Origin: an uncultured Acetatifactor sp.
GTDB lineage: Bacteria; Bacillota; Clostridia; Lachnospirales; Lachnospiraceae
Length of the DNA stretch: 45,078 bases
NCBI GenBank assembly: GCA_910584865.1
Contig: CAJUCE010000039.1
Span: 1 to 45,078, forward strand
Reading direction: 5' to 3'
Part shown: one piece after another, positions 31,587 through 40,614 of the stretch
Numbering within the stretch: position 1 is the stretch's first letter
Layout: each line of letters begins with the position of its first letter
The notes under the pieces: model-generated
Seen by the model: only the letters and a program-made list of their open reading frames with translations
What the model was told of the DNA's origin: nothing
Databases searched by the model: none
Position numbers and translations under genes: made by a program

Positions 31587-32651
31587 TTACAAAATAATCA
31601 CATTATTATTTGCATCTATTCGAAAATCAAAATTCCGCATATCATATTCGACTACTCGGAAAGTTATTTGATGCCGATGCTGATAGATTCTTGGGCTAAT
31701 ATAAAACAATTCCCCACCAGGCGCAGTCACAATATGGAATTGCTCTTTTATTCTGGAAATAAACGATTCATACAATGCAACGCCAAATGGGTTTGGATAG
31801 CACCATGACTGGCTCGATTCGATGATAAGTTCACTATCCTCTTTTGGACAACGTATTTTCATCGCTAAAAGCAGGCGGCAGGTTTCATCATAAAGCATCC
31901 ACGGAATAATCTGGTACTGCTTGGTGTTTAATACATTATATATTGAATGTTGAATCGAAAACTGTGACCGCAACTGACCACAAGGAATATATTTAGAATC
32001 ATGGGCTGCTTCTATCTCACCACAAATCCCAACAAAATCTTCTTTATATGCGAAGAAATAAATATTCCAATCATGGTGGCGTCTCTGTTCCAAAGTTTCT
32101 CCCTGGGCTTCGTAATAATCATTGATTCGAATAGGTTTTAGTTTATCACCATCGTCCATATACCAGGGGCTGGATAAAGTATTTACGTTTTGCTGAAGGA
32201 AGATAACTTCATGCCGCTTTTCATAAACAGAAGGCGAAAGATACGCATATCCAACCTTTTTGAAACGCTTTGAAATACTGCGTCTTATAGTCTTATATAT
32301 ATTAAGATATGAGGCAATTTTATCTTCTAAATATACAGACCCTTCGCCAATCAAACGTGAATCTGCAACCGAGGATGGTGGGCCGCTAAATTTGAGAATA
32401 ACCGGATAATAGTTTCCAACCGCCGGGTCATCAGGGCAGTAAACAAAAAACCCCGTATCATTACCCGGATATATCTGTCCAAAATTATGAAATTCTCTGT
32501 AAGAATTGATCGGAGTCCTAAGAAGATCATCAATATCTTTTACCCATGTCACATTCAACCGATGAATGCAATATACAATGTTAATCTGCCTTTCTACCTC
32601 TGCAAATACTTCTTTCAATTCATCAGGATTGCAGTAAAAAAAGAATTGCAT
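31587..32651 (-). CDS. Unknown cytoplasmic protein with two similar halves possible
   Basis: A 354-residue protein rich in aromatic residues, without signal or membrane segments. SPSVYEKRHEVIF near the middle and SPRIYQHRHQITF near the end are clearly similar, so it probably arose by an internal duplication. The second ATG is used because GGAGG lies 9 bases upstream; it touches the first ATG. It ends 11 bases before the SUKH gene start, so the two are co-transcribed. No known family recognised. Confidence 0.65.
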   Translation of the reverse strand: MQFFFYCNPDELKEVFAEVERQINIVYCIHRLNVTWVKDIDDLLRTPINSYREFHNFGQIYPGNDTGFFVYCPDDPAVGNYYPVILKFSGPPSSVADSRLIGEGSVYLEDKIASYLNIYKTIRRSISKRFKKVGYAYLSPSVYEKRHEVIFLQQNVNTLSSPWYMDDGDKLKPIRINDYYEAQGETLEQRRHHDWNIYFFAYKEDFVGICGEIEAAHDSKYIPCGQLRSQFSIQHSIYNVLNTKQYQIIPWMLYDETCRLLLAMKIRCPKEDSELIIESSQSWCYPNPFGVALYESFISRIKEQFHIVTAPGGELFYISPRIYQHRHQITFRVVEYDMRNFDFRIDANNNVIIL

Positions 32652-32787
32652 AGTATTCATCCTCCTATCGAAGAGTCAAGTTGTTTTCTATTTTATCCCA
32701 ACTATAAATAGCCTTTTCAGTTCTCCAATATACAAAGAATAGCCCCGCTTTGTATGCTTGCTATGCGACATTCTTACCTCCAGACCA

Positions 32788-34023
32788 TTACTTCCGCCGC
32801 CAGACACCGAACCAACTCTTTTTATAATGTGTCAGAGCTTCCTTTGCCGGGGGATACTCGATTGCCGCTTTCAGATACTCCACGCCCTTTTCAATGTTCT
32901 CCTGAACGCCAATCCCCTCGGCATACATCATCCCCAGGCCATAGTTTTTATAAATAGAATTTTTGCTTTTCTCCAAAAGTGCCTTTCCCCTGGCCGAATC
33001 CTGCTGACAGCCATACCCCAGCAGATAACAGATTCCTAACAGATCATGCCGGTAATATTCCGGCTCCCGATCCCGCTCTAAATATTGAATCGCCCGTGCG
33101 TAATCCACAGCCGTACCATACCCATGAAAATACATCACTCCAATCTGACGGCAGGCATAGCTGTCATTCCCATAAGCGGCGGTTTTCTCATAGCACTCCA
33201 GGGCATAGGCCAGATCCCGTTTCACCGCCTTGCCGTCCCAATAAATATCCCCTACAATATGCCAGCTCCACAAATGTCCTGCCTCTGCCGCCTTCAGCGC
33301 CCAAGTGAGGGCTTCTTTGTGGTTTTTCTCTGTATATGCCAAATGATTGGCATAAGCGTGCATCCACTCTGGATAGCCCCGTTCTGCACCCTGACGCAGA
33401 ATTGGTATTTCCTTTTCCGGTTCGGGCGGAATCAGATTCCCTCTGCCATATTCATAATAATGACTGTAATTCCGACCAGCCAGAATCATACCGCCGGAAA
33501 ATGCCTTTTCAAACCAGGGAATGCTCTGTTCCATCTGCTGACGCCTCCAGTCATCCCAGGCTTTCCGATCCGCAAATTCGCTTTCTTTCCTGTCCTGAAT
33601 CTCTATAATATCAAGAAAATAATACGTATTCCCAATCATATACTGGCAGAAAGCACAGCCCTTTTCCGCTTTTTCCAGAATTTCCTTCCAGGCTTCTTCT
33701 ACACTGTCAAAGGGCATGGCCTCCTTAAGCTCCGGTGTCAGCATATCCATCCGAAGCGCCCCTAAGACCCCTACGGCGCTGCCAAGGGAGATTGACTGAT
33801 GAAGCATGGCATAAGCCGCAGCTTCGTTTTCCTCAAATGGATGATACTCCCAACTGTAGCAGGAACCGGAAAAACAGCGGGACAGGAAATAGCAGGCATC
33901 TCCATCCCCTTCCTTTGCAGCCAAAAATAATGCGTCTGCCGCTGCCTTCGCTTTGTCATTGTCACAGCAATAGTAAAGATCTTCTATGGCTTTATCTACC
34001 ACATCACTAAAATACTTTCCCAT
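32788..34023 (-). CDS. Sel1-like repeat protein
   Basis: A 411-residue soluble protein built of Sel1/TPR-like helical repeats: for example EALTWALKAAEAGHLWSW, ALECYEKTAAYGNDSYACR, IGVMYFHGYG, GMMYAEGIGVQENIEKG. Such repeats mediate protein contacts. In toxin-immunity loci Sel1 proteins often occur among the immunity genes. Start overlaps the preceding gene by 17 bases, which implies translational coupling. The start at MGKYFSDV is preferred to upstream ATG codons that lie within the previous gene. Confidence 0.75.
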   Translation of the reverse strand: MGKYFSDVVDKAIEDLYYCCDNDKAKAAADALFLAAKEGDGDACYFLSRCFSGSCYSWEYHPFEENEAAAYAMLHQSISLGSAVGVLGALRMDMLTPELKEAMPFDSVEEAWKEILEKAEKGCAFCQYMIGNTYYFLDIIEIQDRKESEFADRKAWDDWRRQQMEQSIPWFEKAFSGGMILAGRNYSHYYEYGRGNLIPPEPEKEIPILRQGAERGYPEWMHAYANHLAYTEKNHKEALTWALKAAEAGHLWSWHIVGDIYWDGKAVKRDLAYALECYEKTAAYGNDSYACRQIGVMYFHGYGTAVDYARAIQYLERDREPEYYRHDLLGICYLLGYGCQQDSARGKALLEKSKNSIYKNYGLGMMYAEGIGVQENIEKGVEYLKAAIEYPPAKEALTHYKKSWFGVWRRK

Positions 34024-35131
34024 GTTTCTTATCGCCCTTTCTCTTTTCTTTTTCAATCCGGTCAGTAACGTCAGCCCAGCCGTTCCTTTCAAAAAAGCCA
34101 CTATTTATGTAGCCTGCCATCCAAAATTTCACCTGTGTCATAGTTCCTTCCTTTGCCAAAAAACAGGGATTCCCTTTCCCTGGGTGATTGGTACACCAGA
34201 TAACCATAATGTCATTTTGGATGCCTCGAAGCATAACCACTGCCTGCACACCCCATTTCAGAATCACCTTCTGATATTTACCCTCATAGATGCCTTCCAC
34301 AGCCAGCTCCACATCTCTCGTAGAGAAAAATTTGAGTTCGTTATGCCAACTTTCCCCAAAAACAACCAATAGCTGGTTCCAATAAGTTATCGGTTGTCCA
34401 TTTTGTTCATCCCAAAGCTGATCTAAAAAGAATGCCTTTGCATCCTGCTCGGCATCCGCCTCTTCCAGAGCAGCATCTTCTTCCATGTCGGCATCTTCTT
34501 CATTTCCATAGATATCCTCATCCTCTTCTTCCTGCCCGATATCTTCTTCGTCACGCCTGGCATCTATTTTCATATCTCCCCATCCTGAGAAATCGGGAGC
34601 GCCTGCCAATAGCTGCTTCAGCCACTTTTCAGCCATATCTGGCTCTATGATTTTTTGCAGTATCCGGTATCCGTCCTTTGGCATTTCAAAATATGCAACC
34701 AGTATAATGCCACCTTGATAAATGCAGGAAATCTGCTTTAACATGCTATATTCACCCACAGAAAGCGGCGGCAATATTTGCAGACAAAATCTTTTATACT
34801 CGCTTTCCATAAGTGCATCCATCTGTTTCCGTAAAAGTTCAGGTGTAACATGGGAACTCTTGATTCCAGATATGTCAGTGAGGATAAACTGGCGAACTGG
34901 CGGTGTTTCAACCTTTTTCTCCGGTTTAATCAAATCACGCACTCCGTCCCATATCCCAAACAGGCCAAAACCCGTCATGCCAAATCCGATCAGGAGCCGT
35001 ATTATCCCGATTCCTTCCTTAATTTCAGCAAGTCCCATAGTAATCAGTCCCAATCCAAGAAATACGGCATAACCTCCCAATATAAGGGGAAACAGACGTA
35101 AGCCTTTTCCGGTTCTGTTATTTTTTCTCAT
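34007..35131 (-). CDS. Membrane protein with acidic linker, unknown
   Basis: A 374-residue protein: two membrane segments at about 14-34 and 42-62, a first soluble part (80-190), an acidic linker of some 35 residues (DEEDIGQEEEDEDIYG and on), and a C-terminal domain with ITYWNQLLVVFGESWHNEL and VILKWGVQAVVMLRGI. The start follows AAAGGGGG. It is coupled to the Sel1-repeat gene. No family recognised; the anchor plus cytosolic domain layout recurs in this array. Confidence 0.65.
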   Translation of the reverse strand: MRKNNRTGKGLRLFPLILGGYAVFLGLGLITMGLAEIKEGIGIIRLLIGFGMTGFGLFGIWDGVRDLIKPEKKVETPPVRQFILTDISGIKSSHVTPELLRKQMDALMESEYKRFCLQILPPLSVGEYSMLKQISCIYQGGIILVAYFEMPKDGYRILQKIIEPDMAEKWLKQLLAGAPDFSGWGDMKIDARRDEEDIGQEEEDEDIYGNEEDADMEEDAALEEADAEQDAKAFFLDQLWDEQNGQPITYWNQLLVVFGESWHNELKFFSTRDVELAVEGIYEGKYQKVILKWGVQAVVMLRGIQNDIMVIWCTNHPGKGNPCFLAKEGTMTQVKFWMAGYINSGFFERNGWADVTDRIEKEKRKGDKKHGKVF

Positions 35132-35198
35132 AATCCGCCCCCTTTCTGTCCAAACCTTTTCAAGAAGGTCACTATCTTTCTAATGCAATAAATATCCA

Positions 35199-36002
35199 TT
35201 ACCAGCTGTCCCAATAGCTTGGCTTTACCGGATCAAACTCATCCTCACTATATCGGTACAAGTCATACAACCGATTTTTGTCACGGTTCTTGCTGGATTT
35301 TATCATACATACAAAGACTGTTCCTGCTGGGGGAAAATACATTCTTTTGCTTTTCAATTTCAGTATTACTGGTTTCCTGGCAGAAAACTCACTCTTTGGT
35401 TTTAAAAAATACCCCCAATACAGATTGGGATAATTCTTTATAATCGTTTCACCCAGATATATGGCAATATCCAAAGCAAGGGACAACGTTTCGTCCGTAA
35501 ATTTCATGGTTATTTTTCGGACATTTTCCTCCATCCACTTTGGATATCTGGAAACCTCGTAGTCGATTTCTTTTTTACTTTTGGGAACCTGTTTTATTTT
35601 TGTTTCATACCAATCCCATAAGGGAATCAGTGATTCCGGCGAATAGTCAAACGGCTGGGTTTCCGGACGTTCCTTCTTCATATATTCCCACAGCAGAGCA
35701 ATCCGACCAGGGATTTCTTTCTGAAACCACAAAAAATATTCATCCGCTTTCTTCGGTGTCAGCTCGAAAAAAGCATAGTTATCAAAAAACTGCTGCGCCG
35801 CAATTTTTTGATGTCTGGCAAAATCGAAAGGCGCAATCATCAAAGTGTACCCAGGAGCTATTTGCGTCTCTTTTTCATGTATCACATTTTCTTCTTTACC
35901 ACTTTGAATCACTTTGCAGTGATTTCTCTTTTTCACTGCCTTATAATAAATGACCATTCCTATGACAAGCACCCCTAAAATGAGGATTAACCATTTCTCC
36001 AT
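35199..36002 (-). CDS. Array protein, APFDFA family, membrane-anchored copy
   Basis: A 267-residue paralogue of the protein at 29880-30521 with an added N-terminal membrane segment (about 4-22) and a Lys-rich linker. The shared domain starts at about residue 55 with MIAPFDFARH and runs to the end. The start follows AAGGAGG. It lies 50 bases behind the SUKH gene at 36053, the same order as the other copy. Family unknown to me. Confidence 0.7.
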   Translation of the reverse strand: MEKWLILILGVLVIGMVIYYKAVKKRNHCKVIQSGKEENVIHEKETQIAPGYTLMIAPFDFARHQKIAAQQFFDNYAFFELTPKKADEYFLWFQKEIPGRIALLWEYMKKERPETQPFDYSPESLIPLWDWYETKIKQVPKSKKEIDYEVSRYPKWMEENVRKITMKFTDETLSLALDIAIYLGETIIKNYPNLYWGYFLKPKSEFSARKPVILKLKSKRMYFPPAGTVFVCMIKSSKNRDKNRLYDLYRYSEDEFDPVKPSYWDSW

Positions 36003-36052
36003 AGAAGTCCTCCTTGCTGGCCTTATCGCTTTCCTGTTCGGTCTGTCTCTCC

Positions 36053-36934
36053 CTAAAATCCAACATGAAAGGCCAGTCCTGTCTGTTCCTGAACTTTTTC
36101 TAAAAGCTCTCGCCCGGCAGCCCCCTTTGTCAGCAGCATAAAGCAGACCGGCTCCTGTCCAAGAACCAACAAGGCTTCCCTGTCTTTATGGACATATGCC
36201 ATCTGCAAGGGGAAATCCTGCAGCTCGATCAGTTCCGGGTGGTCTGAGAGCGGCTTAAAATCATCCTTTATCCTGTCAGCTATATTTTGGAAATACTCCC
36301 GTCGAAACTGTGCAGGGAAAAATTCACTGAACAGGCAGGTTGGCTCATCGGCGTGTTCCATCCATGTCATTTCTTCCCATTCCCGGATAGCATGGAGCAC
36401 TAAAAACAGCCCATATGCGTCCAACAGGTGGTTAAATCCGGGGCCATGTTCCAGTTTATGAACGTTCAAGGGAGAGTGAATCAAAGGGATATTCAGCCTT
36501 TTCCAATATTTCTGATAAGCTGCCGCTGCCTTTCGTTTTTCCTCTTCAGCCCCATCCTCATAGGCAGTTACCAGTTCATCCTCATATTCCCAGGCCGTGT
36601 CATTTGGATCATTTTCTTCCCAGGCGTATAGCTCACCGGAAGATTCGCTTATTTTTATCCCAATGATGTCGCCTTCGCCCGGAGCAAGGAAAAATCCCAG
36701 ATAGCTTCCCTCCCGGTGCAGGAGTTCCAGCGGGCGCAGGTAGCCGCTTGTAACTAATAGATCTGCCATGTACCGGTAAATATCTCGGATAGGAAGGGGG
36801 AGCTTCCCACGCAGCCGCTTTTCTGTTTCTGCTATTTCATCCTCCGAATAGCACTTCCATTTTTCCAAGCCTTCCCTATGCTTCGGGCTGATGAACTGCC
36901 GGAGCATCTTCAATTCTTTTTCTATTGCATACAT
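36053..36934 (-). CDS. SUKH-like protein, paralogue 2
   Basis: A 293-residue cytoplasmic protein. Core: CYSEDEIAETEKRLRGKLP then PIRDIYRYMADLLV, LRPLELLHREGSYLGFF and DIIGIKI, closely matching the paralogue at 30691. The ATG before YAIEKEL is used because AAAGGTG lies at the right distance; a GTG three codons upstream overlaps the stop of the previous gene. Probable immunity protein. Confidence 0.7.
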   Translation of the reverse strand: MYAIEKELKMLRQFISPKHREGLEKWKCYSEDEIAETEKRLRGKLPLPIRDIYRYMADLLVTSGYLRPLELLHREGSYLGFFLAPGEGDIIGIKISESSGELYAWEENDPNDTAWEYEDELVTAYEDGAEEEKRKAAAAYQKYWKRLNIPLIHSPLNVHKLEHGPGFNHLLDAYGLFLVLHAIREWEEMTWMEHADEPTCLFSEFFPAQFRREYFQNIADRIKDDFKPLSDHPELIELQDFPLQMAYVHKDREALLVLGQEPVCFMLLTKGAAGRELLEKVQEQTGLAFHVGF

Positions 36935-36939
36935 ACCTC

Positions 36940-37863
36940 TCACCTTTGAAACAAACCTGCCTCCCGCATTTCCTTTTCTTTTTCGTCCACCCGCTCCCTG
37001 CCCTGCCCATTCTTTGACCAGAACAGCATTCCTGTTTTTTCTTCCACCTGCTCCACAAAGGAGTAGGGGACCGGCTCCCTGGTGATCAGCCCATACTGCT
37101 GTTGGGCGCTGAAAGACAATAGCAGGATTGATCTATCAGGGTCAGTATAAGCATAGACAACATAATCTTCCGGCCCCACATTCTTTCCGGACAGTTCCAT
37201 TCTCATAAGCTCCGGCTTTGACGAAACAGGGATCAGCCACCTTTCCAGCCCCTCCCGGACTTTCCGCATTTCCTCCAAGGGTTTTGGCAGGGAAAAACTT
37301 ATGTAAAAAGGAGACAGTTCCTCTGTCATCCGGGTTTCATGCTGGTTCCACCAGTCCCACAGGACTTTGTCCAGTACATGGTGGATAATAAGGATATCCC
37401 AGTAAAAGCAGAGCTTCGAGAAATACTGAGGTCTCCCGCTTTTTCTTACTACCTCTGATCTCGGCTTTTCCGGCTTTTCCTCTCCATATGCGTTGACATC
37501 ATCTCGGCTCCACCTGTAAACCGAGGCATAAGGGTCTTTTCGGTAAATCCCATGTCCCAAACTGGTTCTTTCCATGGCTTCCACCAGCAGGTATTTTCCG
37601 CTCCAGTGGAGTTCCTCCGGACGGCAGAAATAGGTGTCTTTCTTGTCGCAGGCATAGTCGCCCAGCACCAGATAAAGCTCCCTGAGTGGCAGCGGCAGCT
37701 TAAAATCCAACCGCTGTTCTACTGCGTCTATTTCTTTCTCTGTATAGATCTTGCCTGCTGCCAGTTTGGGTTGCCAGCAAAACTTCTTTATCAGTTCCAG
37801 TTCCTCACGGATGGAATACAATGGGCGCACTTCAAATTTTGGTTTTTCTTTCTTCCAAAACAT
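36940..37863 (-). CDS. SUKH-like protein, paralogue 3
   Basis: A 307-residue cytoplasmic protein with IYTEKEIDAVEQRLDFKLP then PLRELYLVLGDY and a RPEELHWSGKYL block, homologous to the two other SUKH proteins but more diverged, with a basic N-terminus. GGGAGAGG lies before the ATG. It runs directly into paralogue 2, whose start follows within a few bases, a tandem pair from local duplication. Confidence 0.68.
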   Translation of the reverse strand: MFWKKEKPKFEVRPLYSIREELELIKKFCWQPKLAAGKIYTEKEIDAVEQRLDFKLPLPLRELYLVLGDYACDKKDTYFCRPEELHWSGKYLLVEAMERTSLGHGIYRKDPYASVYRWSRDDVNAYGEEKPEKPRSEVVRKSGRPQYFSKLCFYWDILIIHHVLDKVLWDWWNQHETRMTEELSPFYISFSLPKPLEEMRKVREGLERWLIPVSSKPELMRMELSGKNVGPEDYVVYAYTDPDRSILLLSFSAQQQYGLITREPVPYSFVEQVEEKTGMLFWSKNGQGRERVDEKEKEMREAGLFQR

Positions 37864-37904
37864 AGACCTCTCCCTTCACTGTTTAACATTTCTGTAAATT
37901 GAAG

Positions 37905-38666
37905 TTAAATATACATCACCCAGTCATCTGCAAGCTGGTTGAGCCGCTGCTGTATTGCCAACATCCCGTTTTCCTCTTTGCACTCCCAAAGAGAAAGTAA
38001 CTCTTCCAACAAAGCCAATTCCAAAAACTGACGGTGAAAGACCTCCCTAAGTTCCGGCTCACAGTTTGCCAACTGTGCATGATAGCTCTGCCGTGCATAG
38101 TTCAAATAAGGCACTCCTTCCTCAAACCGTCCCAGATGCCAAAGTAGGATTCCATGAGCTGCCGCTTGGGAGCTGCATATAGCGCATGGTTTTTCCAAAT
38201 CTATTGTTTCATAGGCAAGGAAGAGAGCCTGCATATTTTCATCATGCCTCATTTGTCGAGAAAGGAAGGTGTCTATCGTCATATTTTCCATTTCAGGCAG
38301 AACACACTGCTCAAAGGCACAAGTCACATCACGCCATACGGTTTCAAAATAGCCTAACCCATTCTCCCATAATAAATCCGTATGCCAGGTTAGAGCGGAC
38401 GCTGGTTTTTTAGCTGCCCGCCAAAGCCGTTCTTCGTCACATTGCAGCCATGCAAAGGGAGCAGAACGAGAACGGATATAGTATTCAATCTTTACATAGA
38501 TACGCCTCGCATGATAGATGTAAATTTCATCAATAAATTTGTCCCGCACCCGCACGAACCGATCAGTAGAGCGGGGATAAAGCTGAAATCCTAAAGGTTT
38601 CAAAAATATCTTCAAGCGTTTTTTAATAAGTTGTACGCTTTCCTTCTTTGTAATCTTCTTCTCCAT
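37905..38666 (-). CDS. Unknown protein with DUF4304-like N-terminus
   Basis: A 253-residue soluble protein. The N-terminal block LKIFLKPLGFQLYPRSTDRF then IYIYHARRIYVKIEYYI has the strand-helix pattern of DUF4304, a family also found in toxin-immunity loci; this is a weak match by eye. The C-terminal half is helical (AHGILLWHLGRFEEGVPYLN resembles one TPR unit). The ATG at this position has AGAGGTG upstream. Confidence 0.5.
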   Translation of the reverse strand: MEKKITKKESVQLIKKRLKIFLKPLGFQLYPRSTDRFVRVRDKFIDEIYIYHARRIYVKIEYYIRSRSAPFAWLQCDEERLWRAAKKPASALTWHTDLLWENGLGYFETVWRDVTCAFEQCVLPEMENMTIDTFLSRQMRHDENMQALFLAYETIDLEKPCAICSSQAAAHGILLWHLGRFEEGVPYLNYARQSYHAQLANCEPELREVFHRQFLELALLEELLSLWECKEENGMLAIQQRLNQLADDWVMYI

Positions 38667-38703
38667 CGAAAGCACCTCTTTTATCTGCTTTCAGAATCAC
38701 AGC

Positions 38704-39474
38704 CTAAAATCTTAACAGCTTTGCAGCATATTCTTCCGGAAGAATCGCATACTGGCGGTATTCCTCCCGAAGAGCCGGATATTGCTCAGGCACAGCAGAA
38801 AGCGCAGTGAGCAGTCCGTTTTGAATACGCTCTATGAATTGCCGAAACAAAGGTGTCTGATAAACCTGTTCCTGTGCCTTCAGCATATCCTTTGCTTTAT
38901 TGGACGGGCATGGTGTATCGGTAAACTCAATGCAGGCATCCGCCAGCATATTCAGCATTTCTTCCATTTCGGCAAAATCCACTTCCTGCTCGTATTCTTC
39001 ATATTCTTCAAAATCCAGACGTCCACCATTGATCGCCACCACTTCCATAAGGAGAACGGAAAGCCATGTGAGGATCTGCCATTCACAGGTGCTCCCCCAA
39101 GGTATATCTACGCACTTCCTGTAAAATTCCGCCTGTGAATCGGTTATTTCTTCTCCTACATTATAGTGGAGAGTAGCCGCATAAAGGTTATTCGCAAAAT
39201 CCTGAAATTCAGACGTTGCTTTCTTTCCTTCCAGATAATCCCAGAGCAGGTCAAGCGCCTCCTGGGAAAGTTTGGAAAAAGCCCTTCCGTTGTCTGCCAG
39301 TCCCTGACTAATTATATGTATATATGGTTCCAGAATTAAAAGGTTCCCCAAAAGCCGTGAAGAGCTGCTGCTGTCTGCAAAAGCAGCCTCCACCATATCC
39401 TGAAACCCCGTGATCCAGTTAGCAGCCTTTGGCCCATTTAGTAACGAAAAATCTGTATTGAGCGTATATTTCAT
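38704..39474 (-). CDS. Unknown acidic cytoplasmic protein, immunity-like context
   Basis: A 256-residue acidic, helical protein without signal or membrane segments. Recognisable features are LLWDYLEGKK and an acidic stretch FEEYEEYEQEVDFAEMEE. Size, charge and position fit the immunity proteins of polymorphic toxin systems, which are often acidic, but no named family was recognised. CAGGAGG lies before the ATG. Confidence 0.6.
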   Translation of the reverse strand: MKYTLNTDFSLLNGPKAANWITGFQDMVEAAFADSSSSSRLLGNLLILEPYIHIISQGLADNGRAFSKLSQEALDLLWDYLEGKKATSEFQDFANNLYAATLHYNVGEEITDSQAEFYRKCVDIPWGSTCEWQILTWLSVLLMEVVAINGGRLDFEEYEEYEQEVDFAEMEEMLNMLADACIEFTDTPCPSNKAKDMLKAQEQVYQTPLFRQFIERIQNGLLTALSAVPEQYPALREEYRQYAILPEEYAAKLLRF

Positions 39475-39529
39475 AAATTCCTCCTGTTTAGATTTTGATT
39501 TGTCTATCCTTCACAATTAGAAGTTGTAA

Positions 39530-39712
39530 TTATGATAAAGCAGTTGCAATAATTCCAATCGTACAAACTAATATCACACCAACACTAAATACCACGATTA
39601 CTTTTTTTAGCTTTTTATCAGCATTAGCCGCCCTATCCATTTTATCTGAAAGCAAAATACAAACGATTGCAAATACCAGAAATATCCACAAAATCACTTT
39701 CAAAACTATCAC
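39530..39712 (-). CDS. Small membrane protein, two helices
   Basis: A 60-residue protein with two membrane segments (about 3-20 and 36-57) joined by a charged loop (SDKMDRAANADKKLKK). A GTG start is used: GGAGG lies 8 bases upstream, whereas an earlier in-frame GTG overlaps that site. It follows another small membrane gene by 25 bases. Function unknown. Confidence 0.55.
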   Translation of the reverse strand: MIVLKVILWIFLVFAIVCILLSDKMDRAANADKKLKKVIVVFSVGVILVCTIGIIATALS

Positions 39713-39737
39713 AATATCCACCTCCGCAAATCAGAAT

Positions 39738-39908
39738 TTACTTTTTAGCCCATTTTCGTATTTCAAAAAAACCATAAATGCCAGCACAGACAGCAAAAAC
39801 TTGTAACGAAATAGGTATATCGGAAAACAGCGCAACCGCTATAAGCGCAGCCAAAACTATACCCATACAACTTGCTGCTATAATTTTGGCTATTGAAGCC
39901 TTATCCAT
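39738..39908 (-). CDS. Small membrane protein, 56 residues
   Basis: Starts MDKASIAKIIAAS after AAGGAGG and has two hydrophobic segments (about 8-24 and 29-46) and a basic end (RKWAKK). It resembles the next gene in size and layout. Both could be membrane immunity proteins or small stress proteins; no family recognised. Confidence 0.6.
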   Translation of the reverse strand: MDKASIAKIIAASCMGIVLAALIAVALFSDIPISLQVFAVCAGIYGFFEIRKWAKK

Positions 39909-39992
39909 ACAAATACCTCCTTGCCAAATACCGATTTCTGCATCTGATTAAAATAACAGATCCTCCTGCACTCCATATTGTGTATATAAGGT

Positions 39993-40370
39993 CTAAAAAT
40001 ATAAAAAACCATAGATAAATATAGCCGTAATGATCACTTGTGCCACTGTTAAAAGTCCGGTCTGCCATGTTTCAGGAACATATCCCAATACAATCCGATT
40101 CCAAACGGAAACCGCAAAAAAATATATCACAAAGCAGATAACGATACCGATACCTGCTTTTAATGCTCCATACTGCGGTATTTTACGCAAGAGGCATTGA
40201 TAGCCAAAGTACGCAAATACCACTGGCGAAATCGCATGACTGATGCCTGCGATAACGCTGAAAATCTTATAGCCGGTATTTTCAATTAAACTGCATATCA
40301 CTATGAATGCGTAAAAAAGCTGGAAAAGTGTAAATGTAATTCCGAGTATAATTGCAATCCAATGTAGCAT
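39993..40370 (-). CDS. Four-helix membrane protein, unknown
   Basis: A 125-residue very hydrophobic protein with four membrane segments (about 3-25, 35-58, 70-90, 102-123) and short loops. AAGGAGG lies before the ATG. No family recognised. Immunity proteins against pore-forming or lipid-targeting toxins often look like this, but nothing proves it here. Confidence 0.65.
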   Translation of the reverse strand: MLHWIAIILGITFTLFQLFYAFIVICSLIENTGYKIFSVIAGISHAISPVVFAYFGYQCLLRKIPQYGALKAGIGIVICFVIYFFAVSVWNRIVLGYVPETWQTGLLTVAQVIITAIFIYGFLYF

Positions 40371-40433
40371 ATGAGTCGTCCTCCTTGTATCATAGATAAT
40401 ATTTTGTTCTTGTATGCCGTATTTTTGGTTAAG

Positions 40434-40544
40434 TCAAATACCGTTATCCGGTTCCATCTCTGCAGTTTCTGCGTTGCACGCACAGACAATCGCTGCCAAA
40501 ACGGTAATGATGCGGTCAGATGTACGAGGTACACACTTTTTCAT
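40434..40544 (-). CDS. Possible small ORF, 36 residues
   Basis: Begins MKKCVPRTSDRIITVLAA and ends in MEPDNGI. AAGGAG lies 9 bases upstream of the ATG. The hydrophobic middle followed by cysteines could be a short signal-like stretch. It fills the otherwise empty 240-base gap between two array genes. Too short for a firm call. Confidence 0.3.
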   Translation of the reverse strand: MKKCVPRTSDRIITVLAAIVCACNAETAEMEPDNGI

Positions 40545-40614
40545 GGCGAAGTACTCCTTGTATTCTTTTTTCTGTTTTGTGCCTGTTTCCAGCTCCACCT
40601 ATCCATATCCCGGT

